Assembly: GCA_944390935.1 (NCBI GenBank)
Contig: CALXRU010000001.1
Span: forward strand, 62,001 to 126,000
From: Acidaminococcaceae bacterium
GTDB lineage: Bacteria; Bacillota; Negativicutes; Acidaminococcales; Acidaminococcaceae
Reading direction: 5' to 3'
Length of the DNA: 64,000 nucleotides
In this document: piece by piece, positions 43,252 to 51,074 of the stretch
Layout of the letters: each line of letters opens with the position of its first letter
How positions within the stretch are numbered: the first letter of the stretch is position 1
Translations under genes and position numbers: made by a program
Notes under the pieces: generated by a model
Database searches by the model: none
Seen by the model: only the letters and a program-made list of their open reading frames with translations
Told to the model about the DNA's origin: nothing

Positions 43252-44847
43252 TTATTGGCGGCTGCGTGCCGGTTCTACATTAACCTTGTAGCCCTTAATC
43301 GTGTTGCGGTGCATTACGCCCAGCACTTTTTCGGCCACGTCTTCCGGCACTTCCACAAAAGTAAATTTATCGTAAATGTTAATTTTGCCCACGTCTTTAG
43401 CCGGAATATCGGCTTCGATGGCAATGGTGCGGACAATGTCCTGCACGCTGATTTTCTGGCTGCGGCCGATATTCATAAAGAAGCGTACCATGCCGGGGCG
43501 CGCGCCGGTGTTGGATAAATCCTTCGCCAGAGTATCTTCTTTCGGAGCTTCCAGTGCCTTGTTGCCTTCCTGCATCAGTTTCAAAGCTGCTGCCAGTACA
43601 TCTTCCGGCGCGTATTCGTCGCTTAAAAGCGTGTCGGCAATCGGCATATAGTCGTGATAATTGTTCAGTTCCAGCACAGCCTGCATGCGCGATACGATAA
43701 TCTCGCGCTGGCGTTCCACAACATTGGCAGTAGTCGGCAGCTGGCGGCGCGTAATTCTGGTGTTGGCAGCGCGTTCAATCAGCTTAAGCTGACGGAATTC
43801 ACGCGGCGTGATAAAGGTCATGGCAATGCCGGTGTTGCCTGCCCTGCCGGTACGTCCGATGCGGTGTACATAGCTTTCCGGGTCCTGCGGGATATCAAAG
43901 TTGATAACATGGGTAATGTTGTCGATATCAATGCCGCGGGCTGCAACGTCGGTGGCAATCAAAATATCAGCCGTGCCTTCGCGGAATTTTTTCATAACGC
44001 GGTCGCGCTGGGTCTGGCTTAAATCGCCGTGCAGGCCTTCGGCCATATAGCCGCGGCTGGCAAGGGCAATCGCCAGATCGTCAACGCCTTTTTTAGTGCG
44101 GCAGAAGATGATAATTTTGCCGTCGATTTCCGCATCAAGCAGGCGGCAAAGCCCTTCTACCTTGTCCTTGGTTTCAAAATAATACTGCTCAATCAGCGGC
44201 ACAGTCAGTTCTTCCTTGCTGACGGCAACGTTTTTGGGCGCTTTCATATATTTTTTGGTAAGGCTCAAAATCGGGCGCGGCATGGTTGCCGAAAACAGCA
44301 GCGTCTGGCGTTCAACCGGCAGGTTGCGCATAATTTCTTCCATGTCGTCAACAAAGCCCATGTCCAGCATTTCGTCGGCTTCGTCCAGTACCAAAAACTT
44401 AATATGGTCAAGTTTGATGGTTTTGCGGTTAATATGGTCAATCAAACGCCCCGGCGTGCCGATAACAATTTGTACGCCGCTTTTCAGCGCGCGGATTTGC
44501 CTTTCAATCGGCTGGCCGCCGTAAACCGGCAGCGCCTTAATGCGCGAGGTTCTGCCGATTTTGCCGACTTCTTCCGCAACCTGAATTGCCAGTTCACGGG
44601 TCGGCGTCATAATCAGCGCCTGAATGTGTTTGTGGTCAGTGATGCTTTGTACCAGCGGAATACCGAAGGCCGCTGTTTTACCGGTACCGGTCTGCGCCTG
44701 ACCGATAACGTCGTAACCATCCAGTACCAGCGGAATGGTCTGTTCCTGAATCGGCGACGGCTCCTCAAAGCCCATATCGGTTAAAGCGTTAACTATTTTT
44801 TTATCCAGCAGCAGACTGCCGAACATTTCCTGTTGATTTGTTGTCAT
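43252..44847 (-). CDS. DEAD-box RNA helicase (CshA/DeaD type) with DbpA RNA-binding domain
   Basis: ATP-dependent RNA helicase. Q motif GFEEPSPIQEQ, Walker A AQTGTGKTAAF, DEAD box VLDEADEML, SAT motif LFSATMP, and motif VI HRIGRTGRAG are all present. The C-terminal ~75 residues (VRFFMNIGRSQKISVQDIV to GYKVNVEPA) are a DbpA-type RNA-binding domain. Length 531. It overlaps cinA by 4 nt (ATGA), so the two are co-translated. Roles in ribosome assembly or RNA decay are the family expectation; RNase J and RNase Y genes are in the same gene neighbourhood. Confidence 0.94.
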   Translation of the reverse strand: MTTNQQEMFGSLLLDKKIVNALTDMGFEEPSPIQEQTIPLVLDGYDVIGQAQTGTGKTAAFGIPLVQSITDHKHIQALIMTPTRELAIQVAEEVGKIGRTSRIKALPVYGGQPIERQIRALKSGVQIVIGTPGRLIDHINRKTIKLDHIKFLVLDEADEMLDMGFVDDMEEIMRNLPVERQTLLFSATMPRPILSLTKKYMKAPKNVAVSKEELTVPLIEQYYFETKDKVEGLCRLLDAEIDGKIIIFCRTKKGVDDLAIALASRGYMAEGLHGDLSQTQRDRVMKKFREGTADILIATDVAARGIDIDNITHVINFDIPQDPESYVHRIGRTGRAGNTGIAMTFITPREFRQLKLIERAANTRITRRQLPTTANVVERQREIIVSRMQAVLELNNYHDYMPIADTLLSDEYAPEDVLAAALKLMQEGNKALEAPKEDTLAKDLSNTGARPGMVRFFMNIGRSQKISVQDIVRTIAIEADIPAKDVGKINIYDKFTFVEVPEDVAEKVLGVMHRNTIKGYKVNVEPARSRQ

Positions 44848-46100
44848 TTGTCTGTGTTCTCCGTTTCTTTAATTCTATCAATAACCATCGAAATGGCTGT
44901 TAATGCGCTGCGCATTTTGTTATCGGTGCGGGTGCCGCCAAAAATATGTTTGGCCCATTTCACGCCGTGCTCATCGGCAACGGCCATATAAACCAGCCCC
45001 ACCGGTTTATCCTTGGTAGCTCCGCCCGGCCCTGCAATGCCGGTAATGCCTACGCCGTAGGTTGTGCCAAAAAGCTCACGCACGCCCTGCGCCATCTCAC
45101 AGGCCACCTGTTCGCTGACCGCACCGTAAGTATCAAGGCTCTCCTGCGATACGTTTATCAGCTTGTGCTTGGCCATGTTGCTGTAAGTAACGGCGCTGCC
45201 CAAAAGGTAGTCGCTGCTGCCCGGCACATCGGTAATCAGGCTGCTGGCCAGCCCGCCCGTGCACGATTCCGCAAAGGCAATGGTGCTGCCGGTACGCAAA
45301 AGCTCCCTGCCTAAATAGGAAGCCAGCGTTTCATCGTCCGTACCGTAAATATATTGTCCTAAACGGTTGTTTACCAGCGCTTCCATGGCGGCAATCAGCG
45401 TTTTGGCTTCGTTAACCTCCATGCATTTCGCCGTCAGGCGGATAATAATTTCACCCCTGCGGGCGTAAATGGCAATGGTAGGATTGGTTTGCGATGTTAT
45501 AATATCGTCCAGCTTTTCGGCAACCGTGCTTTCGCCGATACCGCGCAGACGGATGATATGCGAATAAATAACGCCCTGTTTTGTAAAATGGTTAATTAAA
45601 AAGGGCTCCAGCTGTTTTTCGTAAACATGCTGCATTTCAGAAGGCGGCCCGGGCAAAAGCGCAATCAGTTTTTCGCCGTGGCGGATTGCCAGCCCCGGCG
45701 CAGTACCGACTTCGTTGGTCAAAATTTCCGCGCCAAGAGGCACCATAGCCTGCTTATCGTTATTGCCGCTCATGCACAGCCCGCGTTTGGCAAAATAGTT
45801 GTTAATGCGGTTCCAGGTGTCCAAATCAAGGTAAGTGCCAAGGTTCAGCGTTTCGCACAAAACCTCTTTGGTTATATCGCCGCGGGTAGGGCCAAGTCCG
45901 CCGGTGGTAATGATAATATCGGCGCGCTCCAAAGCCGTTTTAAACACATCTTTTAAGCGCCCGGCATTATCGCCGACCGTCGTCTGGTACAGTACATCAA
46001 AGCCAAGCTGGTTTAACCGGCGCGATAAATACTGAAAATTGGTATTTAAAATTTCGCCTAAAAGCAGCTCTGTACCTGTATTGATTACTTCAACCTTCAT
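44844..46100 (-). CDS. cinA: CinA: nicotinamide-nucleotide amidase with MoCF-like domain
   Basis: The N-terminal ~170 residues are the molybdopterin-binding-like (MoCF) domain: INTGTELLLGEI, TTGGLGPTRGDIT and LLPGPPSEM; the C-terminal domain is PncC-like with FAESCTGGLASSLITDVPGSS and GITGIAGPGG, which deamidates NMN or clears damaged nucleotides. Length 418 is typical of full CinA. GGGGGATGGG lies before the ATG. In many Firmicutes cinA precedes recA; here recA is 12 kb further on. Confidence 0.95.
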   Translation of the reverse strand: MKVEVINTGTELLLGEILNTNFQYLSRRLNQLGFDVLYQTTVGDNAGRLKDVFKTALERADIIITTGGLGPTRGDITKEVLCETLNLGTYLDLDTWNRINNYFAKRGLCMSGNNDKQAMVPLGAEILTNEVGTAPGLAIRHGEKLIALLPGPPSEMQHVYEKQLEPFLINHFTKQGVIYSHIIRLRGIGESTVAEKLDDIITSQTNPTIAIYARRGEIIIRLTAKCMEVNEAKTLIAAMEALVNNRLGQYIYGTDDETLASYLGRELLRTGSTIAFAESCTGGLASSLITDVPGSSDYLLGSAVTYSNMAKHKLINVSQESLDTYGAVSEQVACEMAQGVRELFGTTYGVGITGIAGPGGATKDKPVGLVYMAVADEHGVKWAKHIFGGTRTDNKMRSALTAISMVIDRIKETENTDK

Positions 46101-46116
46101 GGCCCATCCCCCTTTG

Positions 46117-47460
46117 TTATATTCTTTCGCCTACCGATTCGTAGGTAAAGCCCTGCAGGATGTTTACTTTAACAAAATCTCCCGGTGCAAGTTCGCCGGG
46201 GTTTTCAATAAATATCAAGCCGTCGATGTCGGGAGCTTCGCGGTAGGAACGCCCGTAATGCAGACCGGAACCTTCCTCCTCGATGCCTTCCACCAAAACT
46301 TCCAGCGTCATGCCTTCGGTATCCTGATGCAGTTCTTCGGAAATCTGCGCCTGCAAAGCCATCAGTTCGTGGTAACGGTTCTGCTTGATTTCCTCCGGAA
46401 TCTGGTTCGGCATAACGCCTGCCACCGTGCCTTCTTCCTGCGAATAAGCAAACACACCGGCGTTTTCAAATTGCTGCTGCTCCACAAACTCTTTCAGTTC
46501 TTCAAAGTCCTCGTCCGTTTCACCGGGGAAACCGACAATAAACGTCGTCCTGATAACGATGCCTGGGATACGCTCGCGCAGTTTGGCAAGCAGGGACGAT
46601 ACTTCTTCCTTCGTGTCATAACGGTTCATGGAAGCAAGCAGGCGGTTGCTGGCGTGCTGCAAAGGCAAATCTACGTATTTGCAAACCTTGTCAAGCGTGG
46701 CAAAGGTTTCAATCAGTTCATCCGTAAAATTATTGGGGTAACAATACATTACCCTGATCCATTTCAGGCTTTCAATTTTGTTAAGTTCTTTCAGCAAATC
46801 TGCCAGAAGCAGTTTGCCGCCGGGTAAATCTTCGCCATAGCGGGTGGTGTCCTGCGCAACTACAATCAGCTCTTTAACGCCGCCATCAGCGAGTGCGCGT
46901 GCTTCCTTCAGCACCTGCTCCATCGGTTTGCTGCGGTAAGGCCCGCGGATAGACGGAATGGCGCAGTAAGAGCAGCAGTTGTCGCAGCCTTCGGCAATTT
47001 TTAAATACGCCGTATAAGGCGGCGTGGTTAAAATTCGCGGCAAAAAGGTATCTTTGCTGGTGTAAATTACATCCGGCTTGCTGCGTTCCAGCATTATAAA
47101 GCGTTCACCGTTCATGACGCGTTTTATAATGCTGCCGATTTCGTCATAAACCTCAACACCGGCAATAGCGTCAACCTCAGGCAGCTCGTTAAAAAGCTCA
47201 TCGGCATAACGCTGGCCGAGGCAGCCGGTAACAATAATATGGCGGCAGCTGCCGAATTTTTTATATTCTGCCATCTGCAAAATCGTGTTGATGGATTCTT
47301 CCTTGGCAGATTCAATAAACCCGCAGGTATTGACGATAATGATTTCCGCCTCTGACGGGTCGTTGGTTATTTCAAAATTATCTTCGTGAATCAGCCCCAG
47401 CATGGTTTCAGAATCGACCAGATTTTTGGGGCAGCCCAAACTTACTACGCCTATTTTCAC
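46117..47460 (-). CDS. rimO: Ribosomal protein S12 methylthiotransferase
   Basis: Radical-SAM enzyme that methylthiolates Asp of ribosomal protein S12. N-terminal MTTase domain with SLGCPKNLVDSE, NTCGFIESAKEES and VTGCLGQRY (three Cys for the auxiliary cluster), radical-SAM motif CDNCCSYC (C-x3-C-x2-C), and a C-terminal TRAM-like domain. GTG 47460 has GGAGGA 7 bp upstream; no ATG lies nearby. Its reaction yields S-adenosylhomocysteine and 5'-deoxyadenosine, substrates for the salvage operon at 21-26 kb. Confidence 0.96.
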   Translation of the reverse strand: MKIGVVSLGCPKNLVDSETMLGLIHEDNFEITNDPSEAEIIIVNTCGFIESAKEESINTILQMAEYKKFGSCRHIIVTGCLGQRYADELFNELPEVDAIAGVEVYDEIGSIIKRVMNGERFIMLERSKPDVIYTSKDTFLPRILTTPPYTAYLKIAEGCDNCCSYCAIPSIRGPYRSKPMEQVLKEARALADGGVKELIVVAQDTTRYGEDLPGGKLLLADLLKELNKIESLKWIRVMYCYPNNFTDELIETFATLDKVCKYVDLPLQHASNRLLASMNRYDTKEEVSSLLAKLRERIPGIVIRTTFIVGFPGETDEDFEELKEFVEQQQFENAGVFAYSQEEGTVAGVMPNQIPEEIKQNRYHELMALQAQISEELHQDTEGMTLEVLVEGIEEEGSGLHYGRSYREAPDIDGLIFIENPGELAPGDFVKVNILQGFTYESVGERI

Positions 47461-47475
47461 TGTTTATCCTCCGCT

Positions 47476-48453
47476 TTAATTTTCAAACCTTACGGTTTCC
47501 AGCCACTTGTTAATCAGGGTATCGGCCTTATCCTGCGTAAGGTAATGCGTGTTCAGCCACAATTTACTGCTGTCGGTGTTATCGCCGTTAAGGCTTTCAA
47601 GCCCGGTGTTCTGCTGCAAAAGCAGGCGTTTTACCGCTTCGTCCGTTAAAAGCCAGCGGCAAAAATCATGCGCGGCTTTGTTTTCGCTGCTTTTAGCGTC
47701 AATGGCAACGCCCCACAGGTTTACCGGCGTGCCTTCAACAGGCCGTGCAACATAAGCCGGAAACGAGTTTTCCAGATACTGAAAAATATAACTGCTGCGT
47801 GTTAAGGCAATATCGGCATCGCCCGTCGCCGTCATACGGATGGACGTAAACGGAAATTTGCCGTACTGCTCAATGCTTTTTTGCAGCTCACGCAGGTAAT
47901 TCATGGCGTTTTCCTCGCCAAAATGGCTGGCAAAAGCGCATAAAAAGTTGCGCGTGCCTTCGGTATCGCTTAAATTTTCCAGCGCAATACGCACGTCACG
48001 GATTTGCACCAAATCCTCCCAGGTGCGGATGTTCTCCTGCCCCACACGGCGCGCAAAGCTCTGGTTAACCAAAAGCACTACCGGGTCGTAAAAAACGCCG
48101 TGCCAGCAGCCTTCCGCACTTTTAAAGCCTTCCGGCAGATCAGCCGCTTCCGGCATATCAAGCTGCAGCAGTTTTTTATCATTTTCCAGCTGCACCAGCT
48201 TGCTGAACTCCAAAAGATAAATATCAGGCTCTTTGGGGTTCTTGTCATCAGCCGTTGCCAGCCAGACTTTATATTCATGCGTTTTGTTGTATTCTTCCGC
48301 CAGTGCCTGCAATAATGCGGCATTCTGGTCGGAAGCAAGTATCGCCTCGTTGTCGTTTTTTAAATGCACAACGTCGTCAAAAACAGAACATCCTGCCATG
48401 CACAAGGTAAAAACAAACAACAGGCAGCTTATTGCAAGCTTTTTTAAAGCCAT
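47476..48453 (-). CDS. Extracellular substrate-binding lipoprotein of ABC-transporter type
   Basis: ATG 48453 has GAGGA 6 bp upstream; the ATG at 48465 touches it. Signal peptide with a lipobox-like CMAG-Cys22, then a periplasmic-binding-protein-like sequence: AALLQALAEEYNKTH, a VVLLVNQSFARR segment, TWEDLVQI and, near the end, a conserved-looking SSENKAAHDFCRWLL. It resembles iron(III)/spermidine-type binding proteins. No permease or ATPase gene is adjacent, so it is either an orphan component or a lipoprotein of other function. The ligand is unknown. Confidence 0.72.
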   Translation of the reverse strand: MALKKLAISCLLFVFTLCMAGCSVFDDVVHLKNDNEAILASDQNAALLQALAEEYNKTHEYKVWLATADDKNPKEPDIYLLEFSKLVQLENDKKLLQLDMPEAADLPEGFKSAEGCWHGVFYDPVVLLVNQSFARRVGQENIRTWEDLVQIRDVRIALENLSDTEGTRNFLCAFASHFGEENAMNYLRELQKSIEQYGKFPFTSIRMTATGDADIALTRSSYIFQYLENSFPAYVARPVEGTPVNLWGVAIDAKSSENKAAHDFCRWLLTDEAVKRLLLQQNTGLESLNGDNTDSSKLWLNTHYLTQDKADTLINKWLETVRFEN

Positions 48454-48461
48454 AAACTTCC

Positions 48462-50312
48462 TCATCTTTTTTTCGGTCTGCCGCCGGTGCGCGAATGGTT
48501 CTGCGTCCTTGCACGGTGGCCGTCATTAACTTTCAGCAGGCATTTTTCGCCGCTGCCGATTAAATCATTACGCCCCGCTTTCAGCAAAGCTTCTTTAACA
48601 AGCTGGCGGTTGCGCGGGTTTTTATACTGCATCAGCGCGCGCTGCATAGCCTTTTCGTGCGGGTTGCGCGCCACAAAAATATCGCGTCCGGTTTCCGGGT
48701 TGTAGCCGGAATAATACATTGCCGTGGAAAGGCTGCCCGGCGTCGGGATGAAGTCCTGCACCTGCTCCGGCTGATGGCCGATATCGCGCAGAAACTCAGC
48801 CAGCTCGATAGCGTCGTCCAAAGTACAGCCCGGATGGCTGGAAATAAAATACGGCACCAAAAACTGCTTTAAGCCGATTTCCTTATTCTTTTTGGCAAAT
48901 GCGCGCATAAATTTCAGGTAAACCTCTTTGCCGGGTTTGCCCATATTCTTTAAAGCGCGCGGCGCAACATGTTCCGGCGCAATTTTAAGCTGCCCGCTGA
49001 CGTGATAACGGCACAGTTCGTCCATAAATTCACCCGTTTTTTCTTCCAGCAGGTAATCGTAACGGATACCGGAACGGATGAACACTTTTTTTATGCCGGG
49101 AATGGCGCGGATTTTGCGCAAAAGTTCAATGTAATCGCTGTGGTCGCTGTCCAGATTTGGGCACGGTTTAGGGAACAGGCACTGCCTGTCGCGGCACGCA
49201 CCAACTTTTAACTGCTTGGCGCAGGCCGGATGGCGGAAATTAGCCGTCGGCCCGCCCACATCGTGAATATAGCCTTTAAAATCAGGCATGGCGGCAATTA
49301 TCTTTGCTTCGCGCAGAATGGATTCATGGCTGCGCGACTGGATAATGCGCCCCTGATGGCTGTGAATGGCGCAGAATGAACAACTGCCGAAACAGCCGCG
49401 GCAGCTGATAATGCTGAATTTTACTTCTTCAATGGCAGGCACGCCGCCCAAAGCGTCATAAGCCGGGTGCCAGGTACGCTGATAGTCAAGGTCATAAATC
49501 GCGTCCATTTCTTCCTGCGTCAGCGGATATTGCGGCGGATTCTGCACTAAATATTTACCGCCGTTTTTCTGCACCACGGTTTTGCCGTAAAACGGATCCT
49601 GCTCCTTGCTTTGCAAAAGATGCGCCTTTGCAAACAGCCTGCGGTTTTTAAAGATTGCCTCATAAGAAGGCAGCTCCACATATTCGTCAAGGCCTTCAAG
49701 ATTATCCGCTAAATAAGCCGTGCCGCGGATATAACGCATATCCTGCAGGGAAGCGCCGCCGCTTAAATAATCGGCAGCTTCCACAATCTGCTTTTCGCCC
49801 ATGCCGTAAATCAAAAGGTCGGCGCCACAGTCTGCTAAAATCGAAGGCAGCAGCTTGTCCTCCCAGTAATCGTAATGGGCAAAACGGCGCAGGCTGGCCT
49901 CAATACCACCGATAATCACCGGCATATCAGGCCATAATTTCTTTATCTGGCGCGCATAAACAGCCGTGGCGTGGTCAGGGCGTTTGCCCATCTCGCCGCC
50001 CGGCGTGTAATTATCTTTTTTACGTTCTTTTTTTGCTGCTGTGTAATGGCACAGCATGGAATCAAGATTGCCTCCGGAAATAAGCACGGCTAAACGCGGC
50101 TTGCCCAAAACGGCAAAGTTTTCCGCCCTGCGCCAGTCCGGCTGGCACAAAAGCGCAACCTTATAACCCTGCGCTTCCAGCACACGGCAGATAACCGCCG
50201 GTCCGAAGGAAGGGTGGTCAACATAAGCATCGCCGCTGACGAACAGAAAATCAATCTGCTCCCAGCCGCGCTGCTGTATTTCTTCTATTGTAATTGGCAG
50301 AAAATCTTTCAT
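48462..50312 (-). CDS. YgiQ-family radical SAM protein
   Basis: Large radical-SAM protein of unknown reaction. The N-terminal cobalamin-binding-like region (LFVSGDAYVDHPSFGPAVI, RVLEAQGYKV) precedes the radical-SAM core with CFGSCSFC (C-x3-C-x2-C), and a C-terminal basic tail (GGRPKKR) ends it. Length 616 is usual for YgiQ. Like other radical-SAM enzymes it would release 5'-deoxyadenosine or methionine. It ends 8 bp before the lipoprotein start on the same strand. Confidence 0.9.
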   Translation of the reverse strand: MKDFLPITIEEIQQRGWEQIDFLFVSGDAYVDHPSFGPAVICRVLEAQGYKVALLCQPDWRRAENFAVLGKPRLAVLISGGNLDSMLCHYTAAKKERKKDNYTPGGEMGKRPDHATAVYARQIKKLWPDMPVIIGGIEASLRRFAHYDYWEDKLLPSILADCGADLLIYGMGEKQIVEAADYLSGGASLQDMRYIRGTAYLADNLEGLDEYVELPSYEAIFKNRRLFAKAHLLQSKEQDPFYGKTVVQKNGGKYLVQNPPQYPLTQEEMDAIYDLDYQRTWHPAYDALGGVPAIEEVKFSIISCRGCFGSCSFCAIHSHQGRIIQSRSHESILREAKIIAAMPDFKGYIHDVGGPTANFRHPACAKQLKVGACRDRQCLFPKPCPNLDSDHSDYIELLRKIRAIPGIKKVFIRSGIRYDYLLEEKTGEFMDELCRYHVSGQLKIAPEHVAPRALKNMGKPGKEVYLKFMRAFAKKNKEIGLKQFLVPYFISSHPGCTLDDAIELAEFLRDIGHQPEQVQDFIPTPGSLSTAMYYSGYNPETGRDIFVARNPHEKAMQRALMQYKNPRNRQLVKEALLKAGRNDLIGSGEKCLLKVNDGHRARTQNHSRTGGRPKKR

Positions 50313-50334
50313 TAGTTATGAAAGCCCTCCAAAA

Positions 50335-51060
50335 TTATTTATTGTAAGTCCTCACAACGGAACCTTCTTCAGGGTCCTTGGGCAAAGTTTTGCCGTTCAC
50401 GGTAATTTCCATCGCGCCGATGTTGCCATAGTGTACGCTGATATTCTCTTTGGCTTCATAGGTCTGCGTCTGACCTTCTTCCATAATGCCGCTGAACACT
50501 ACTTCGCCGTCAGAAGTTACTTCCAGCCAGCAGTTATCGCGTACGCATTTTAACACAAGGTTTACGCCTTCATAAACAGGTGCCTGCGCTGCGTTATTGC
50601 CTTCAACGGAAGTTTTCTGCTGTGTGGGCGCGGCAATATCGGGCGTGGAATCGCTGTTCATAAACCAGGCAATGCCGCCAGCCACAACCAAAACAACAGC
50701 CAGTACGGCAGCATAGCTCATCCAGTTACCGGAAGATACCCTCTCCGGTTTAATCTGCGGCGATACGCTGATTTTTTCAACCATGCGGATAGGTTTGGGG
50801 GCAACGGCTTCTTTGGTAAGACCGCTGGTCTGCGCTTTGTAAATATTGACAAGCTCAGGCCCGTTGAGGCCCAAAAAATTACCGTATGTGCGGATGATGC
50901 CTTTGGTAAAAACTTCTCCGGGAACTTTTTCAAACTCACCTTTTTCTACCGCATCCAGGTAAAGTTTACGGATACTGGTTGCCGCTTCGGCTTCTTCCAG
51001 CGTCAACCCTTTCGCCAGTCGTGCTTCAAGCAGCATATTGCTGACATTTTCCATATCCAT
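50335..51060 (-). CDS. rodZ: RodZ-like cytoskeletal/shape protein
   Basis: An N-terminal helix-turn-helix of the XRE type (LLEARLAKGLTLEEAEAAT, IRKLYLDAVEKGEFEKVPG, FTKGIIRTYGNFLGLN), one transmembrane helix at about residues 116-136 (WMSYAAVLAVVLVVAGGIAWF), and a C-terminal beta-rich DUF4115-like domain outside the membrane. ATG 51060 is chosen because GGAGGA lies 7 bp upstream; an in-frame ATG 51075 starts within that site. It follows ftsK by 14 bp. In rod cells RodZ ties MreB to the membrane. Confidence 0.9.
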   Translation of the reverse strand: MDMENVSNMLLEARLAKGLTLEEAEAATSIRKLYLDAVEKGEFEKVPGEVFTKGIIRTYGNFLGLNGPELVNIYKAQTSGLTKEAVAPKPIRMVEKISVSPQIKPERVSSGNWMSYAAVLAVVLVVAGGIAWFMNSDSTPDIAAPTQQKTSVEGNNAAQAPVYEGVNLVLKCVRDNCWLEVTSDGEVVFSGIMEEGQTQTYEAKENISVHYGNIGAMEITVNGKTLPKDPEEGSVVRTYNK

Positions 51061-51074
51061 ATCAGTTTCCTCCA